Origin: Silurus meridionalis
Lineage: Eukaryota > Chordata > Actinopteri > Siluriformes > Siluridae
NCBI RefSeq assembly: GCF_014805685.1
Contig: NC_060886.1
Span: forward strand, 19,967,608 to 20,031,607
DNA length: 64,000 nt
Direction of reading: 5' to 3'
Shown: positions 47,601 through 58,990 of the stretch, in pieces
How the letters are laid out: each line of letters starts with the position of its first letter
Numbering within the stretch: position 1 is the stretch's first letter
The notes under the pieces: model-generated
The model's input: only the letters and a program-made list of their open reading frames with translations
Database searches by the model: none
What the model was told of the DNA's origin: nothing
Program-made: the position numbers and the translations under genes

Positions 47601-49140
47601 ACATATACATATAATATTTAATTATTTCTCAGCAGATTTATTTATTTAGGTGATGCCTGTTGCAATCTGTTTCGCAATGGAACCAGGGCCAAGAAAACAC
47701 AAGTAGCAACAGACAGAACAAGTAAACGGCTTGTTTAAACGCCTCACCCCTCCTCCCAACCTTGTGGATCTCACAGAATCCATCTCCATTCAAGCACGCA
47801 GTAATCACAACCTTGTTGGCCATGTAACACAGCCGATCACGTACAACACGCTTCTTATCTCATACTTAAGGTCCCATATAAAAAAATTCAACGCGAGTAA
47901 AGTTTGCCGTTCGAAAGTTAGGAGCAGAAGAACTACTTTGTCCGTCTTCTGCTTAAGATGAGAATTTAAATCCCTAAAAAGCCATTTTGTTATAAAATCC
48001 TAAGCACCTTCACAGTCATGCTAATTAGATGGAGTCATGAAGTGAGCACTAGAAATCGTAAGTGGATCAAAAGCAGAAAACTACAACAATCAGGGTGAGG
48101 ATCAGTTTATATCAAGCAAAGGAAACGTTATTAAATCTATCCCAAATCAGCACACAGTCCTGTAGTGTCTTCACAGGGTGCGATCACTAAACTTCTCTTC
48201 TGTGAATGATTAAAAAAAGGGAAAATACAATATTCAGTGTTACTAGTCAAGCAAGGGGAACGTCTCCTAGAGAAGCATTCCTAATATGGGTGGAATAGTA
48301 ACTGTAAAGATGTTCACTACTAATGTTCACCAAACAAACAAACTCTCAATCCATAAACACATCACCACTGCTTTCAGATTCTCACTTAATAGTTAGACTG
48401 GGAGGAAAAATTCATTATAACTAAATAATGAAATCTCATGTAAATAAACAGACACAAAATGACGCCAAACATGAATTTCCTTCTGAACCCTGAAAACGTT
48501 ACATCTGAACTCATGTACATCTGGACTCTTGTGTTCGTAACAAAACTGTTGACAAACAAACAAAACAGCACAAAAACTTCTCAAATACATTTTGTTTGTT
48601 TGTTTGGTCTTGTTCAGTACACGCTTTTAAACACGACGACTTCTTTTCTTGCTCAGTTGTTACCAAAACCACATGAATGAAATCTGGAGTTGAGACAATA
48701 GAGGTGAGTGGCGCTGCTGAGATTAGCCTGGTGTGTTAGCCTGCGCACTTCTATACCAATTCAACTATTACAATTAAAACCACAAACAGAGTTTAATAAG
48801 TTTTATAAGGAAAAAGATTGTGGCTCCTATATTGTTATCAGGTCCCGGCTTTAATCTTTATTTAAAAAAAAAAACAAATAAAAAAATCTAGAAGTCATGA
48901 TATCTATAAACAATTAGACTTATATTATATATATTATATTCTATATAATATAAAACGTGTAAATATGTGTGTTAGCAGTAAGAGCCGAATCAGTAAAACA
49001 CGGCACCTGGAACAGCACTAGTTTCTATACAGAGTGAAACACAGCGCTACCAAAGCTTGGGAGAAGCGGAAATGTGTTTCTTAAAGAAAAGAAAAAAATA
49101 AATAAAAGATTGTTTTAATTGTATAATAAAAAAAACCTAC

Positions 49141-49250
49141 CTTTTGATTTTCTTTTCAACGTCTCGGCTCTTGTGTGTAAACCGCAGCTTCCAGAGTCTT
49201 TACACTGATCTGTGTTTCTTCCTGATTTATGAAAAGCGACGCGACAGTGA
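49141..49250 (-). other. baz2b: baz2b non-coding first exon (5' UTR), 5' end approximate
   Basis: On the minus strand a donor AAAAG|GTAGGT ends at 49,141. The preceding 100-300 bases are less AT-rich and contain several CpGs, unlike the intron. It lies upstream of the first coding exon on the same strand, which suits a 5' UTR exon. The transcription start is not visible, so the outer border is a guess. Additional UTR exons inside the 20.9-kb intron cannot be excluded. Confidence 0.5.
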
Positions 49251-49294
49251 GCAGATGTCAGAGCCTGAGAGTGGAGCAGTGCTGTTGTCTTTGA

Positions 49295-49321
49295 GTGTGT
49301 GTGTGTGTGTGTGTGTGTGTG
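49295..49321. repeat. (GT)n microsatellite in the baz2b 5' region
   Basis: About 13 GT units between the CRE-like site and the first-exon donor. It may lie in the 5' UTR or core promoter. Confidence 0.9.
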
Positions 49322-49380
49322 TTAGAGAGATAGAGAGACTGACTCTGTGTGTGTGTGTGCTGATCTCTCACTGTGTTCAC

Positions 49381-49445
49381 TTCTGCTCCGTTTCAGCCAA
49401 CCGCCGTGACGTCACGCTTTCCCGTCTGAACGCCTGCGTTTATTC
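49381..49445 (-). promoter_or_regulatory. likely baz2b promoter region with CRE-like palindrome
   Basis: The full 8-base palindrome TGACGTCA (CREB/ATF site) sits at 49,407-49,414 within a CpG-containing stretch just upstream of the presumed first exon. No TATA box is evident. A site this short can occur by chance, but its position beside the first-exon donor favours a promoter role. Regulation by CREB/ATF factors is inference. Confidence 0.45.
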
Positions 49446-50239
49446 ACCATACAACTCCCTAAACTTCCAGCATAACAGGTTGCACACAGTCTCATCTCTC
49501 CTATCTGCCAAGTCATGCCGTTTAATAAGTAAGTGTAAAGAAGGAAAGAGTCAGCATTACTCATCTACTCATATATCCATTGTCCTTACTATTGTTCCTC
49601 CTATATGGATCATGCAACAAATAAAGGCTGACAGAATAATACTTCAGCATTTATAATGCATCATTTGAATGTTCGGTATACAGTCTTGCTTTAACACTAC
49701 CAATTTTTTTTTAGCTTTAGGTAGATCTTTATTGCTTTTGATATTGTAATTAAATGCTGCCCAGTGCACAGAATGAACATCAAATCCATTAAAAGTAACC
49801 AACAGAAAATAAGCTACGCCTTTTCAATGCTGATAGTCTCAAAAACTGATCTGAGGAGGAGCAGAAAAACTGCTTGACTGCTAAATGTCAAGAAAAACAA
49901 GCAAAGATGGCCGGAGACAATAGAGTGGAGGATCGTGAAGTTACACAGAGATTAAGTAGCATTAGGATCATCTTTAAAAGTGTTATACTTATTAGAAAAT
50001 GTTTTTCTTTCGGAGTAGAAGATACAACTATCTGAAGTTATACAGTGGCACCAAAACACTTTGCAATACAGAGATTTAGATGAAAACATTAAGGTGTTTG
50101 GAACTATTTGTTTTAGTAGATCATAATGAATGAACATGTGTAAAATATAACACAGTACATGTTCTGATGGTTTCTTTATTTTCCCAATGCAAAACAGACT
50201 TTTTATTGTGCCCAGAATAATGAAAATATAATAGTTTAC

Positions 50240-50429
50240 CGGCTTGTTGCGCCCAGGACTTTAGGAATTGGTATTGTGTAAAATCTTCCTTCTTGCTTGT
50301 GGGACATAAGATGGTCATCTGTTGTGGATCTGAAATACTGACTGGAGTGCTAAGTGGATTCCCTCTGCCATGCACACCTCTGCCATGGTTGGTTCTTTGA
50401 ACAAAAAATGACCCTAACTTCCTTTCAAG
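50240..50429 (-). other. exon-like open frame, unassigned
   Basis: A 190-base stretch between a strong acceptor (pyrimidine-rich, CACATATTCCAG) and a GTAAAC donor, open in one frame: LERKLGSFFVQRTNHGRGVH to FLKSWAQQAG. It is minus strand, between cd302 and baz2b. I do not recognise the protein. It could be an exon of an unlisted gene or lncRNA, an alternative 5' exon of baz2b, or chance. Confidence 0.25.
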
Positions 50430-52255
50430 CTGGAATATGTGGAGAAAAGTATTTGTTATACTGTAAACATGTTTATACTTACTAAGACAAAAGGCTGACT
50501 GTCGCATTCATTGTTCTAAAGAGATTTTTGTTATGCAAATGGAGTCCTGAAACTTGGTGACCAGTTTTGAATCTGTGGGTTGGACAGGGCAGGGAGTGAC
50601 AAAAGGCGAGTGAGAAGAAGTTTGAGAACTGTGAAATAGTATGAAGATAATACTGACATGTTGTCTATATACATTCCTTACATAGAAAATCAGAGGTATA
50701 TGGACTACTATATTTTTAACCCTGAGGTGACAACATGAAATGTAAAGAATGCAGTGAAATCTCAAGCTTAATAAGAAATGTGGAGTGCTTATGGGAATTC
50801 CTGTAATAGCAGCTGCAACATCAGTGATTGGTAAGGATAATAATCCCTACAGCACAAATTTACAATGCAGCATCTTGATTAAATCTTCCTTAAGCACATT
50901 AAAAATGTGCATCGTGCCACATTGTATTTTTAAATGAAAAATGGGCAGCTGTAAATTTACTGATGGTTTTCTATCACATAAGCGTCAGTTCCATGCAGAG
51001 AATAGCTGCCCTTGGTAATTGCATAGTGGAAGTCATTTAAAGACAAAGTCAGACCCTTCTGAATTAAAGATGCGTGAATATCGTTATTCAGCTTTTGGAA
51101 TTTAAAGCAGGTTTCTGTGGCTGCTTGCTGTCTCGCAACCTCATTGATTTCCCCCGTCTTCCATCCTCGTGAGTGAGGGGGGTCAGTTTTTGCATTTCTT
51201 TTAGAGATGCAGGAAGAGACAACACCGTCTGGCTCGATGCCGTCCGAGAGAGAAATGATTTGACACGTTTGTCACCCTAGCAGTGAGCTGCTGGGATTTT
51301 AATTGTATTGGAGAATCTTGATTAGCGAAGGCATGGGGGGGAACGAGCTCAAAGCAATGTCATTATCACAGAAGGCTTGCATACCAGCCTCTTATGCATG
51401 CCGTGGAAATGTCAGGACCGCTCAGTCTTTTGTAGCATAATAAGTGCAAGTACAATGACTGCAAAGGAAGAGTGTTGTGGGGGAAGGGCAAATAGCCTAT
51501 TTACTTAAAAAAAAAAAAAAGCAGCTTTAAAAGAGTCATGATTAAAAAGTATAATGAGACAGAAAAAACATAAAGATGATTTCTCCCAGGACTGATGGAA
51601 AACAAATTAATATGATGATTGATTTGCTTTTCATTTTTTTTTTCTATTAGTCCACAGAGCATCCAGGAGTAATCAGCTGCCATGCTTGTGCTTGCTGTTA
51701 TTGATTTTCTCCTAACGCATTTAAAGAACACAGATTTTAACCATCCCTCAACTCACCTGATAATTTCACTGAAAGCCCAAGCCTGGAAAGAGCACCTGGA
51801 GAAAATAACAGAAAATATTTATATAATATATAGGACCAGGCACTTTTCTGCGCTCAGCTTTTCTTAAAAATGCTAAATTTTTATTGAAGATCTTTGAACA
51901 ACTAATGCACCATATCTTGTGATCAACCAACATCAAATGTGATTTATCATTACCTTGATTATTTCAATGTTTACAAAATATTCTTTAACTGTCATTGTGT
52001 CATGAATACATTACTGTCCTTTTTCACTATGTAGTTCCCTTTAGAATGTTACAGCAAATATGCATTACTGCAGAAACTAATGTATTCAAATATTCAAACG
52101 ATGAATCCCTTGATTACTGTTTTGTATTTGTATTTATAAATAAGAAATGTGTTTAATTTCATCATTCAATATGCATATCAATATTTAATGGATGGTCTGA
52201 GAGTGTAACCATGATGAGACATCAGAGAAGTGAGATTTGTTAGAAGTGCATATGT

Positions 52256-52256
<1 letters not shown>

Positions 52257-52310
<54 letters not shown>
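52257..52310. repeat. (CA)n microsatellite
   Basis: About 26 CA units in the baz2b-cd302 intergenic region. Confidence 0.95.
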
Positions 52311-52311
<1 letters not shown>

Positions 52312-52833
52312 GACCACCCCACCACCGTTACTGAGCCTTTCATACAGCTGGACAAAAGAGAGCCAGACACAAAGAATTGTAAATAAAAGCAAACCATAAA
52401 TGCTGTAATAATTTAACACTTTAATGTACATAATCAATCAATTACTCAACCAATTAATTCATTAATTAATTTGGTTAAAAGGGATTTCTAGTGAGAAATA
52501 AATATTGGTTTTGTGTCTTAAATAATAGAAAATACAAAAGTCACCAGAGGTATTGCTCATATAAAAAATGTCTACATTGACTGAGAGCAAGGCAAATGTA
52601 TCGACAGTAAAAATTGATTTGTCTTTAGCGCAGGTACTTGGTCAATATTCAAGCAAAGAAAATTCTTCAAGGGCTCATCAAGTGACATTTTTTGTTAAAT
52701 GGATTTATTAATTTAAACATCAGGGTTTTGCACAGAACTTTTAACTTTTTGTTGATGATTGTTCGTTACACCCGAATATAGTTCTTTCACCAAACTGTTG
52801 CCAGAAAATTGTAGGCACACTACTGTATACATT

Positions 52834-52896
52834 TACATTTACATTTGCGGCATTTAGCAGACGCCCTTATCCAGAGCGACGTACAAAAGTGCTTTA
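52834..52896. repeat. SINE tail fragment
   Basis: CATTTGCGGCATTTAGCAGA then CGCCCTTATCCAGAGCGACG, the 3' body of the SINE seen at 16.3 kb, without the tRNA head. Confidence 0.65.
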
Positions 52897-53114
52897 AACC
52901 TCTAGTAATGAATAAATCTACACTGGTATGCAAGATTACAAACTTAATATAAATATAACTCGAATTCTACAAACTTGGAAAGTGCATTGTCTCTGTAGAT
53001 TGTCTCTGTATGCAATAGCATTACAACATCCATTCAATGGAACTAAATGATTTAAACCTGGTTTTAACTTGGCAATGCTAAGGTACCGTTTGTGATGTTT
53101 GGAATGGAAGAGCT

Positions 53115-53400
53115 CAAGTAGCATGCACAGAGACCTGACTTTAACCCCAGTGAACTTATTTTTAAATGATCTGGAGTGTAGGTCTGTCCACCATGCCTTC
53201 TCTACATCAGTGCCTGACCTCACTAATGCTCTTGTGGCTGAATGGGCAAATCCCTACATTCCAAAATATAGTGGAAAGCCTTCCCAGAAGAGCCGAGGTT
53301 ATTATAACAGCAAAGGGGGACTAAGTCTAGAATAGGATATTCAACAAACATATATGGGTGTGAAGGTCAGGTATTCACATACATGTGGCCATATAGTGTA
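53115..53400 (+). mobile_element. 3' remnant of a Tc1-like element
   Basis: Matches the end of a fish Tc1 transposase: ATCAGTGCCTGACCTCACTA and GTGGCTGAATGGGCAAATCC, then TGGAAAGCCTTCCCAGAAGA. It ends ACATGTGGCCATATAGTGTA, the usual terminal repeat. The 5' half is missing and the frame is broken. It lies between cd302 and baz2b. Confidence 0.8.
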
Positions 53401-54553
53401 GTGCAAACAAAGATACATTTCATTCCCAAATGCATTTGTACATTCTGCACATTTCAAATTCCTTTTTAAACATTGATTACTTATTCTTCACTTCATGGCT
53501 TGTAGGCATTTAAAGCTCTGGGAGCTTGAAAAACATGATAACTGGGGTTTCACCATAATTAGGCAGTTAAATGGCAAAACATTTTGTGAGCATTTTATAG
53601 TTTTTCTCATGACAATACAGAAAAATGCATTAAAAATGGTGTTTTTTCATCCTAAATTAAAATGGTTTTATAACGATGTGCTTCTTTTTTTTTTTTACTT
53701 TCTAATATGTTTACTGACATTAAAATATTTATACCATAAGGCAGAAGAGCCTAACAATGCACCATCATTTATAATGACCTTTCCGACTAGAAATGATGGC
53801 CACAAGCTGTAATCTTGTTATAATCACTGTAATATCTAATTAACATATTTACATTATATATGTCACATGTCAAGTCAGGCTCAGAAGCTTAATGAATAGA
53901 CAGCAGCTAGACGGACTTTAATCTGACTCTACTTTTCACATACACATATACAATTGATCCTCATGGTGTGCTTTATTAATATAAAATTAAATGATTAAAT
54001 GCCATGATTAAAAAAAAGGATTGTATTAAGGACAATTAAGTGGCAATTCTATATTCATATACATTTTGTTCATACTTGTTCATGCAAAAACACAACTAAT
54101 TATATTGCATCATAAAAAGCCTAATAAAAAAACGATAATCATTGACATGTGGTGCAAATAAAAAGAAAAGAGGAAGCTAAAGCATTTCTGGTAGTTCTCA
54201 CATTGCAGGCTGTTCTTTAAATGAACAGAACAAAGCTTTCATAATTGGGTTGTTTTTTTTTCTCACAAGACCAGCTTAATCTTCAACTTCATTCTTCAAC
54301 TTAAAGTAAAACACCATTACCTTTATTATCTTACTTGTGGCCTTAATTAAACTCAATTCTGCTTTGATTTTGCTGTATTATTTGAATCAGGGTTAGAGAC
54401 AGTTAGTGAGCTAAAGACGGGACGAAGGTCCTGCATAATAAACAAATAGCAGGAGGCTTCTGGGTCCACCGCTGTAAGAAAAAGGGAGAGGGGAGTAATT
54501 AACTGAGACATGACTGTTGGTTTGCAGTGTAGTAAAACATACATGCTTCTTTT

Positions 54554-54589
<36 letters not shown>

Positions 54590-55022
54590 TTAGGAGTATC
54601 ACAACAGCATTTATGGCCATTTAAATACAGGCTTAGTTCAAGCTTTTTAGCTGGAAATTTGATTTAAGGTGTCCAAGACTATATATAAAACAAAGACCTT
54701 CAAATAGTCCAATTTGTGAAACAAATGTACGGTGATGTGCAGCAGCAGTTATAATAGCCTCTCTTGTGATCATGTTTCCATGCCAGCTGTCATGAGATGG
54801 CATGTCATATTAATGCACACCACTGTCCATTTTAATTAGCAATTTCAGGTCAGCAGTAACGCCTTTAGGCAGCGGTGAAGAGCAAGGATGTGTGAATGAG
54901 ATCCCTTTCGTGTTATTTGATCAAAAATAGGCCATTACAAGCATAATCATAACGGTGACAAGCCTTGTGTGATGTATGTTCCTCACAAACCATCCATCTT
55001 GAGGCGAACAGGCCACAGCAGG

Positions 55023-55025
<3 letters not shown>

Positions 55026-55071
<46 letters not shown>
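55026..55071. repeat. (AG)n microsatellite
   Basis: About 22 AG units in the intergenic region. A (GT)n run of about 16 units also lies at 54,556-54,588. Confidence 0.95.
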
Positions 55072-55073
<2 letters not shown>

Positions 55074-58000
55074 AGGAGATAAGACAAAAGCTGAAGGCTG
55101 TCAGAGAAAAAAATGCACCATGCAATGCAGGCCAGGGTAATTAGAATGAAAGCTAGGGCCATCATTCTCATGCATAGAAAGAGGATGTTTCCCCCCCAGT
55201 TAAACCAAGAAGTCCATTAATTATGTTAATCATCTCTAGGCATGATAAGAAACATGCAATTAAAAAAAAAAAAAAAACCAGTGTAAGAGCAGAGTGTTAC
55301 GAAGACAGACAATTTGCTCGTTTCTTAATCAATGTATATTAGCTATTGTCTAGTTCATTATTTTTTTTATGTAATTACCAACACAAATGTGATATGTAAG
55401 AGTAAGGAAATGCAAATATGCCACGGTGCACTCTTTTATGAAATGCTATGTATACTGCATCTGTGCAAGACTTGCATTTAATTAAGCTGACGACACTAAA
55501 GCAGGGAGCCTGCTACTGCTTGATCATGCTTTTTTTTTCTCCAAACAGCACTGCTGCTGTCTTTATCCCAGAGATTACTGTGTGCATGTTGGCTTGTAAA
55601 ATAAAACTGCTAGCATGTAAGAAGCGGGTGGTTGCATTTCTCCCATTGTTATTTCCGTGCAAATTTGGTGTGGGGCTCCCCACTTGCCCCCACTCTTCAG
55701 CAGTAATTGTATTCCTTTCCAATAAAATAGGGCTTTTGTTGCATTTGCACATCTCTTCTCCGTTGTCTGGACCTAAGAGATTGCAATGGTCCCCTGATCC
55801 CAGGGAAAGTGACAAAAAGAAAGGGGGTAAAATGTCACAGAGAATTCATGCCTTCTGAGACATCTGTGCATAGCGAAACAGAGAAAGAGAGAAAGCAAAG
55901 TGGGGGAGGTTGGATTTCTTAACTTATAACAGCCGTTTATCTTAGCTCTAGATTTACATTGTGGAATCAGGAAGTCAAACCTTGGGAAGGCATGCGTGTG
56001 GTGTTCAGTGTTAGAGACACAGTTTGACCTTACAGCTATTTTGCTGATGATTCACTCTGAGGGCAGATAAGACTGCAAGTGACTGCTGGAAAACACACAA
56101 TCCATGACTAGGTTGCTATTTCGAAGGAGAAATCGTAGGACACAATGTTCCATGACTTTTTTTTTACTCAACACCCTGCCAGTCTCAGACACATATTTAC
56201 ATGTTATATAGAGAAGGATGTGGGAGTGTGTCAGATCTCTATAACCAGACATACTATGAAATGTCTCTTGGGGAAACATCCTACATTACTCGTGTTACTT
56301 TTTCCTTGCTATTCTTCTGAAATGGAAAATGAAAACATTTGAAGTGGCTTACAAGCATACCTTCATAACCAGATCTGTAAGATCCGGTTGCAACTCGGAA
56401 TCAGACAGGAAATATGTGTGGGCTGTTTCTGTAAAACATGCTGACCTGCTGTTAGCCTGGTGGACTTTGGAATAGTGATTATAAAGACAGAAAGTGGCCG
56501 TTGTTCATTACATTCTGGACTCGAGGCCTCAGGTCTCAACAGCTAAGCGAACCCTGCTGATAAATCCAGCTTTGACCAGATACCAGCTAGCAAAACACAG
56601 GATGATGGTCGAACCAGTTTTGCCAGCTGATAATGCTGATAAGTGGAAACTATTTCTAAGTGACTACTACTAAATTATCATCATGGACAGGGATGTTTGT
56701 AAGAATAACAACGATTGCGATTGTTAGTGAAAAAAAATTAAAAACGTTCACTGACTAATTTGAAAGCTAGAAAATGCTCTCAAACTTTAGGGTGTGTTTT
56801 AGTTCAGATAAAGCTGGATTTATTTATTTTTTGCATGAAAGACACCAAAATTACACTACAAAAAACTACAATTAAAAAAAGCTCAGTTTTAATGTCTTGT
56901 TTTGTGTTCAAAATGTGACAGACGTAAATATTGTTTATGAGAAACGCAAGCTAAACAAACTGTTTTACTTGTACGATGTGTGTCCTACCATAGGCCCATA
57001 ATTTGTAATGCTAATTATGGCTTACAAGTTATTACAAATTTGCTATTATGTTTGTACGGTTATTTCCTGAGTAACCTACTTTTCATTGATGCCTGGAAAA
57101 AATAGGAAAGCTGTAAAGGCTGATTGTATTTAACATGAGACACAATGCCCTCTGGTGGTCATAGAATTAGTTTACATGATTCACAAACGAGTGAATATTG
57201 CCAGAGAATCTTATTCCTGAAATAAATACTTACAACATGGTCAATTTGCCACCGACATAGTGCATTTATGACCATTTAGTATATTCAAAAAAAATCTCTA
57301 AAGCAGGCGTTCTAATGTAATAGGTACAAAGCCACAAGCTTTTAACAGGACTAACATTACCTTCCTTTAAGTTTTTTCCTTATTAGGGATGCTGGGAATT
57401 TCCAAATTTGTAATTTAAAACATTCAAAATGCACGACATTTAATAAAGAGAATTCCCCATCACTGTATATACTTAAAACAATGAATTCCTGCTCTACTAC
57501 ATGAGGCATTGCTGATTAGAAAATTATATTTAATAATGTCTAATAATTTAAAATTATCCTAATTTTCATGACAGGAATCAGTAGAGCTGTAATTATTGCT
57601 GCCAATCAATATGGCTGCAGTTTAATTCTAAGGTACAATATCCACTTTATCACACCACAAGTACTTATTCATCATGAATAATGAAGTATTTATAGCATGC
57701 AAAGACCTCCAGCAATGCTATCTGTGAATCACCAGTGAGAGACACTGAAGCTAAAGTAGAACTGGTGAAATGTCACTTCCAGGGTGCATGATGCTTCAAG
57801 GGGTTTTTTAGTAAATAATCTGGGCTCACTCTGATAGCCTGATCATCCCTAAACTACATACATGGACATTTTCATGCCAGTACTTTTATATGTGACTAGT
57901 GTAAATCCGAGTAAATAAAGTAAAATGTAGAAAGCTCATGAAATTATTTATTCTGCCAGATTATGGCATGCTGGAACCCCTTTCATAATCAAAGCTATCT

Positions 58001-58724
58001 ATGTGTAGGGTATATTGCTGCATTTTAAACAAATATATTGATCCTAAATTGTTTGCTAAACTGAAAAGACATACAAACCGTATTTAGTGTTCTACATCAA
58101 AAATACAGGCTTTTAATAAACAAATTTCTGTCAAACTCTGATTTGTATTAAACATCTCCAATTTTAGATGTTAAATGACCTTAAATCCACAAAAACATGC
58201 AATTCAAAAGTATTACACCACTCTCTTACACACAGGCATACAATCGATCAGAACAAGAACACGTAAAAAAAATAAAAACAACTCTGAAAGATCTGATTTC
58301 TGTTTGTAAAGAAACATAACATAAAGCAGTCTAAAACATTATATTGTGGGGAAAAAAAAAGGCAACGAGAAAGTGCAATCACCAAGAACATTATAAATCA
58401 TCAAAAAAGTATAAATCTGACCATAGCAAAATAGCTTTTCAATCATTGGACAGTTAGAACATTTGTTAACACAGAGATTAGGGAGCGTGCTGTCATTATT
58501 TATGCAACATCTGGATGGAAATCTCACTCTTGTTTCCCAAATTTGAGGCAAATAAATTGAGTAGCCAAAACTTCTCTGCCTTCTGTGATACATTAACCAC
58601 AGCAGACAAACAATGGATCGCACATATGAACCCAAAGCTATTCACTGCATATTCACTTTAGCTAACCGGCATACATGAAGAGAACTGATCATGTGGTATA
58701 TAATCTAGGCACCCATAGAGTAAT

Positions 58725-58730
58725 TTTATT
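58725..58730 (-). terminator. cd302: cd302 polyadenylation signal AATAAA
   Basis: AATAAA on the minus strand about 58 bases after the stop codon, giving a short 3' UTR. Longer 3' UTRs using later signals are possible. Confidence 0.55.
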
Positions 58731-58787
58731 TCTAATGGGGTGTAACAGAAAGCACAATGGCATCATTATGGCCCAAGACGCAGGGCT

Positions 58788-58990
58788 CTAGGAAGTTTCC
58801 TCAAGCTCTTCAGCCTCCACTAAGCACATCTGATCAGCCGAGGGTGCTCTAAAAGGAGGATGGTACTCGAAAGAGGGAAGTATTGTCGAGCCAGAGTCGT
58901 TCCGTTGGTGGAAAAACCACACAACTGCAGACACTCCCAGAATAGCAATCACACTCAGAATGACTAGTGCTGAGAGAAGTGGACTGCCTT
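58788..58990 (-). CDS. cd302: cd302 exon 6 (membrane helix and cytoplasmic tail)
   Basis: Encodes KGSPLLSALVILSVIAILGV then SAVVWFFHQRNDSGS and a tail ending LVEAEELEETS before TAG. Acceptor CTTTCAG. Tail motifs FEYHPPF and the acidic end could serve sorting; that is inference. Confidence 0.93.

Larger units (their letters stand above)
28287..49140 (-). other. baz2b: baz2b intron 1 (about 20.9 kb), no coding exon found
   Basis: Runs from the first-exon donor to the acceptor TTTTGCAG before the start codon. I saw no family-like exon in it. It holds (CA)n at 28,685, a Tc1-like end near 29,205, a compound CA/GT/AT array at 31,333-31,525 and (CCAT)n at 32,881. It also holds a LINE-like remnant near 36.7 kb, a GT/AT array near 40.6 kb followed by poly-A, and a CAG-type triplet run at 44,626. 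Repeat-poor, less AT-rich stretches near 37.4-38.0 kb and 46.8-47.2 kb are possible regulatory DNA, by inference only. Confidence 0.7.
49450..58700. other. baz2b-cd302 intergenic region
   Basis: No recognised gene. It holds the exon-like frame at 50.3 kb, microsatellites at 52.26, 54.56 and 55.03 kb, a SINE tail at 52.83 kb and a Tc1 remnant at 53.1-53.4 kb. Stretches near 51.0-51.45 and 55.45-56.05 kb look repeat-free and less AT-rich; these could be conserved regulatory DNA, but this is inference only. Confidence 0.6.
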
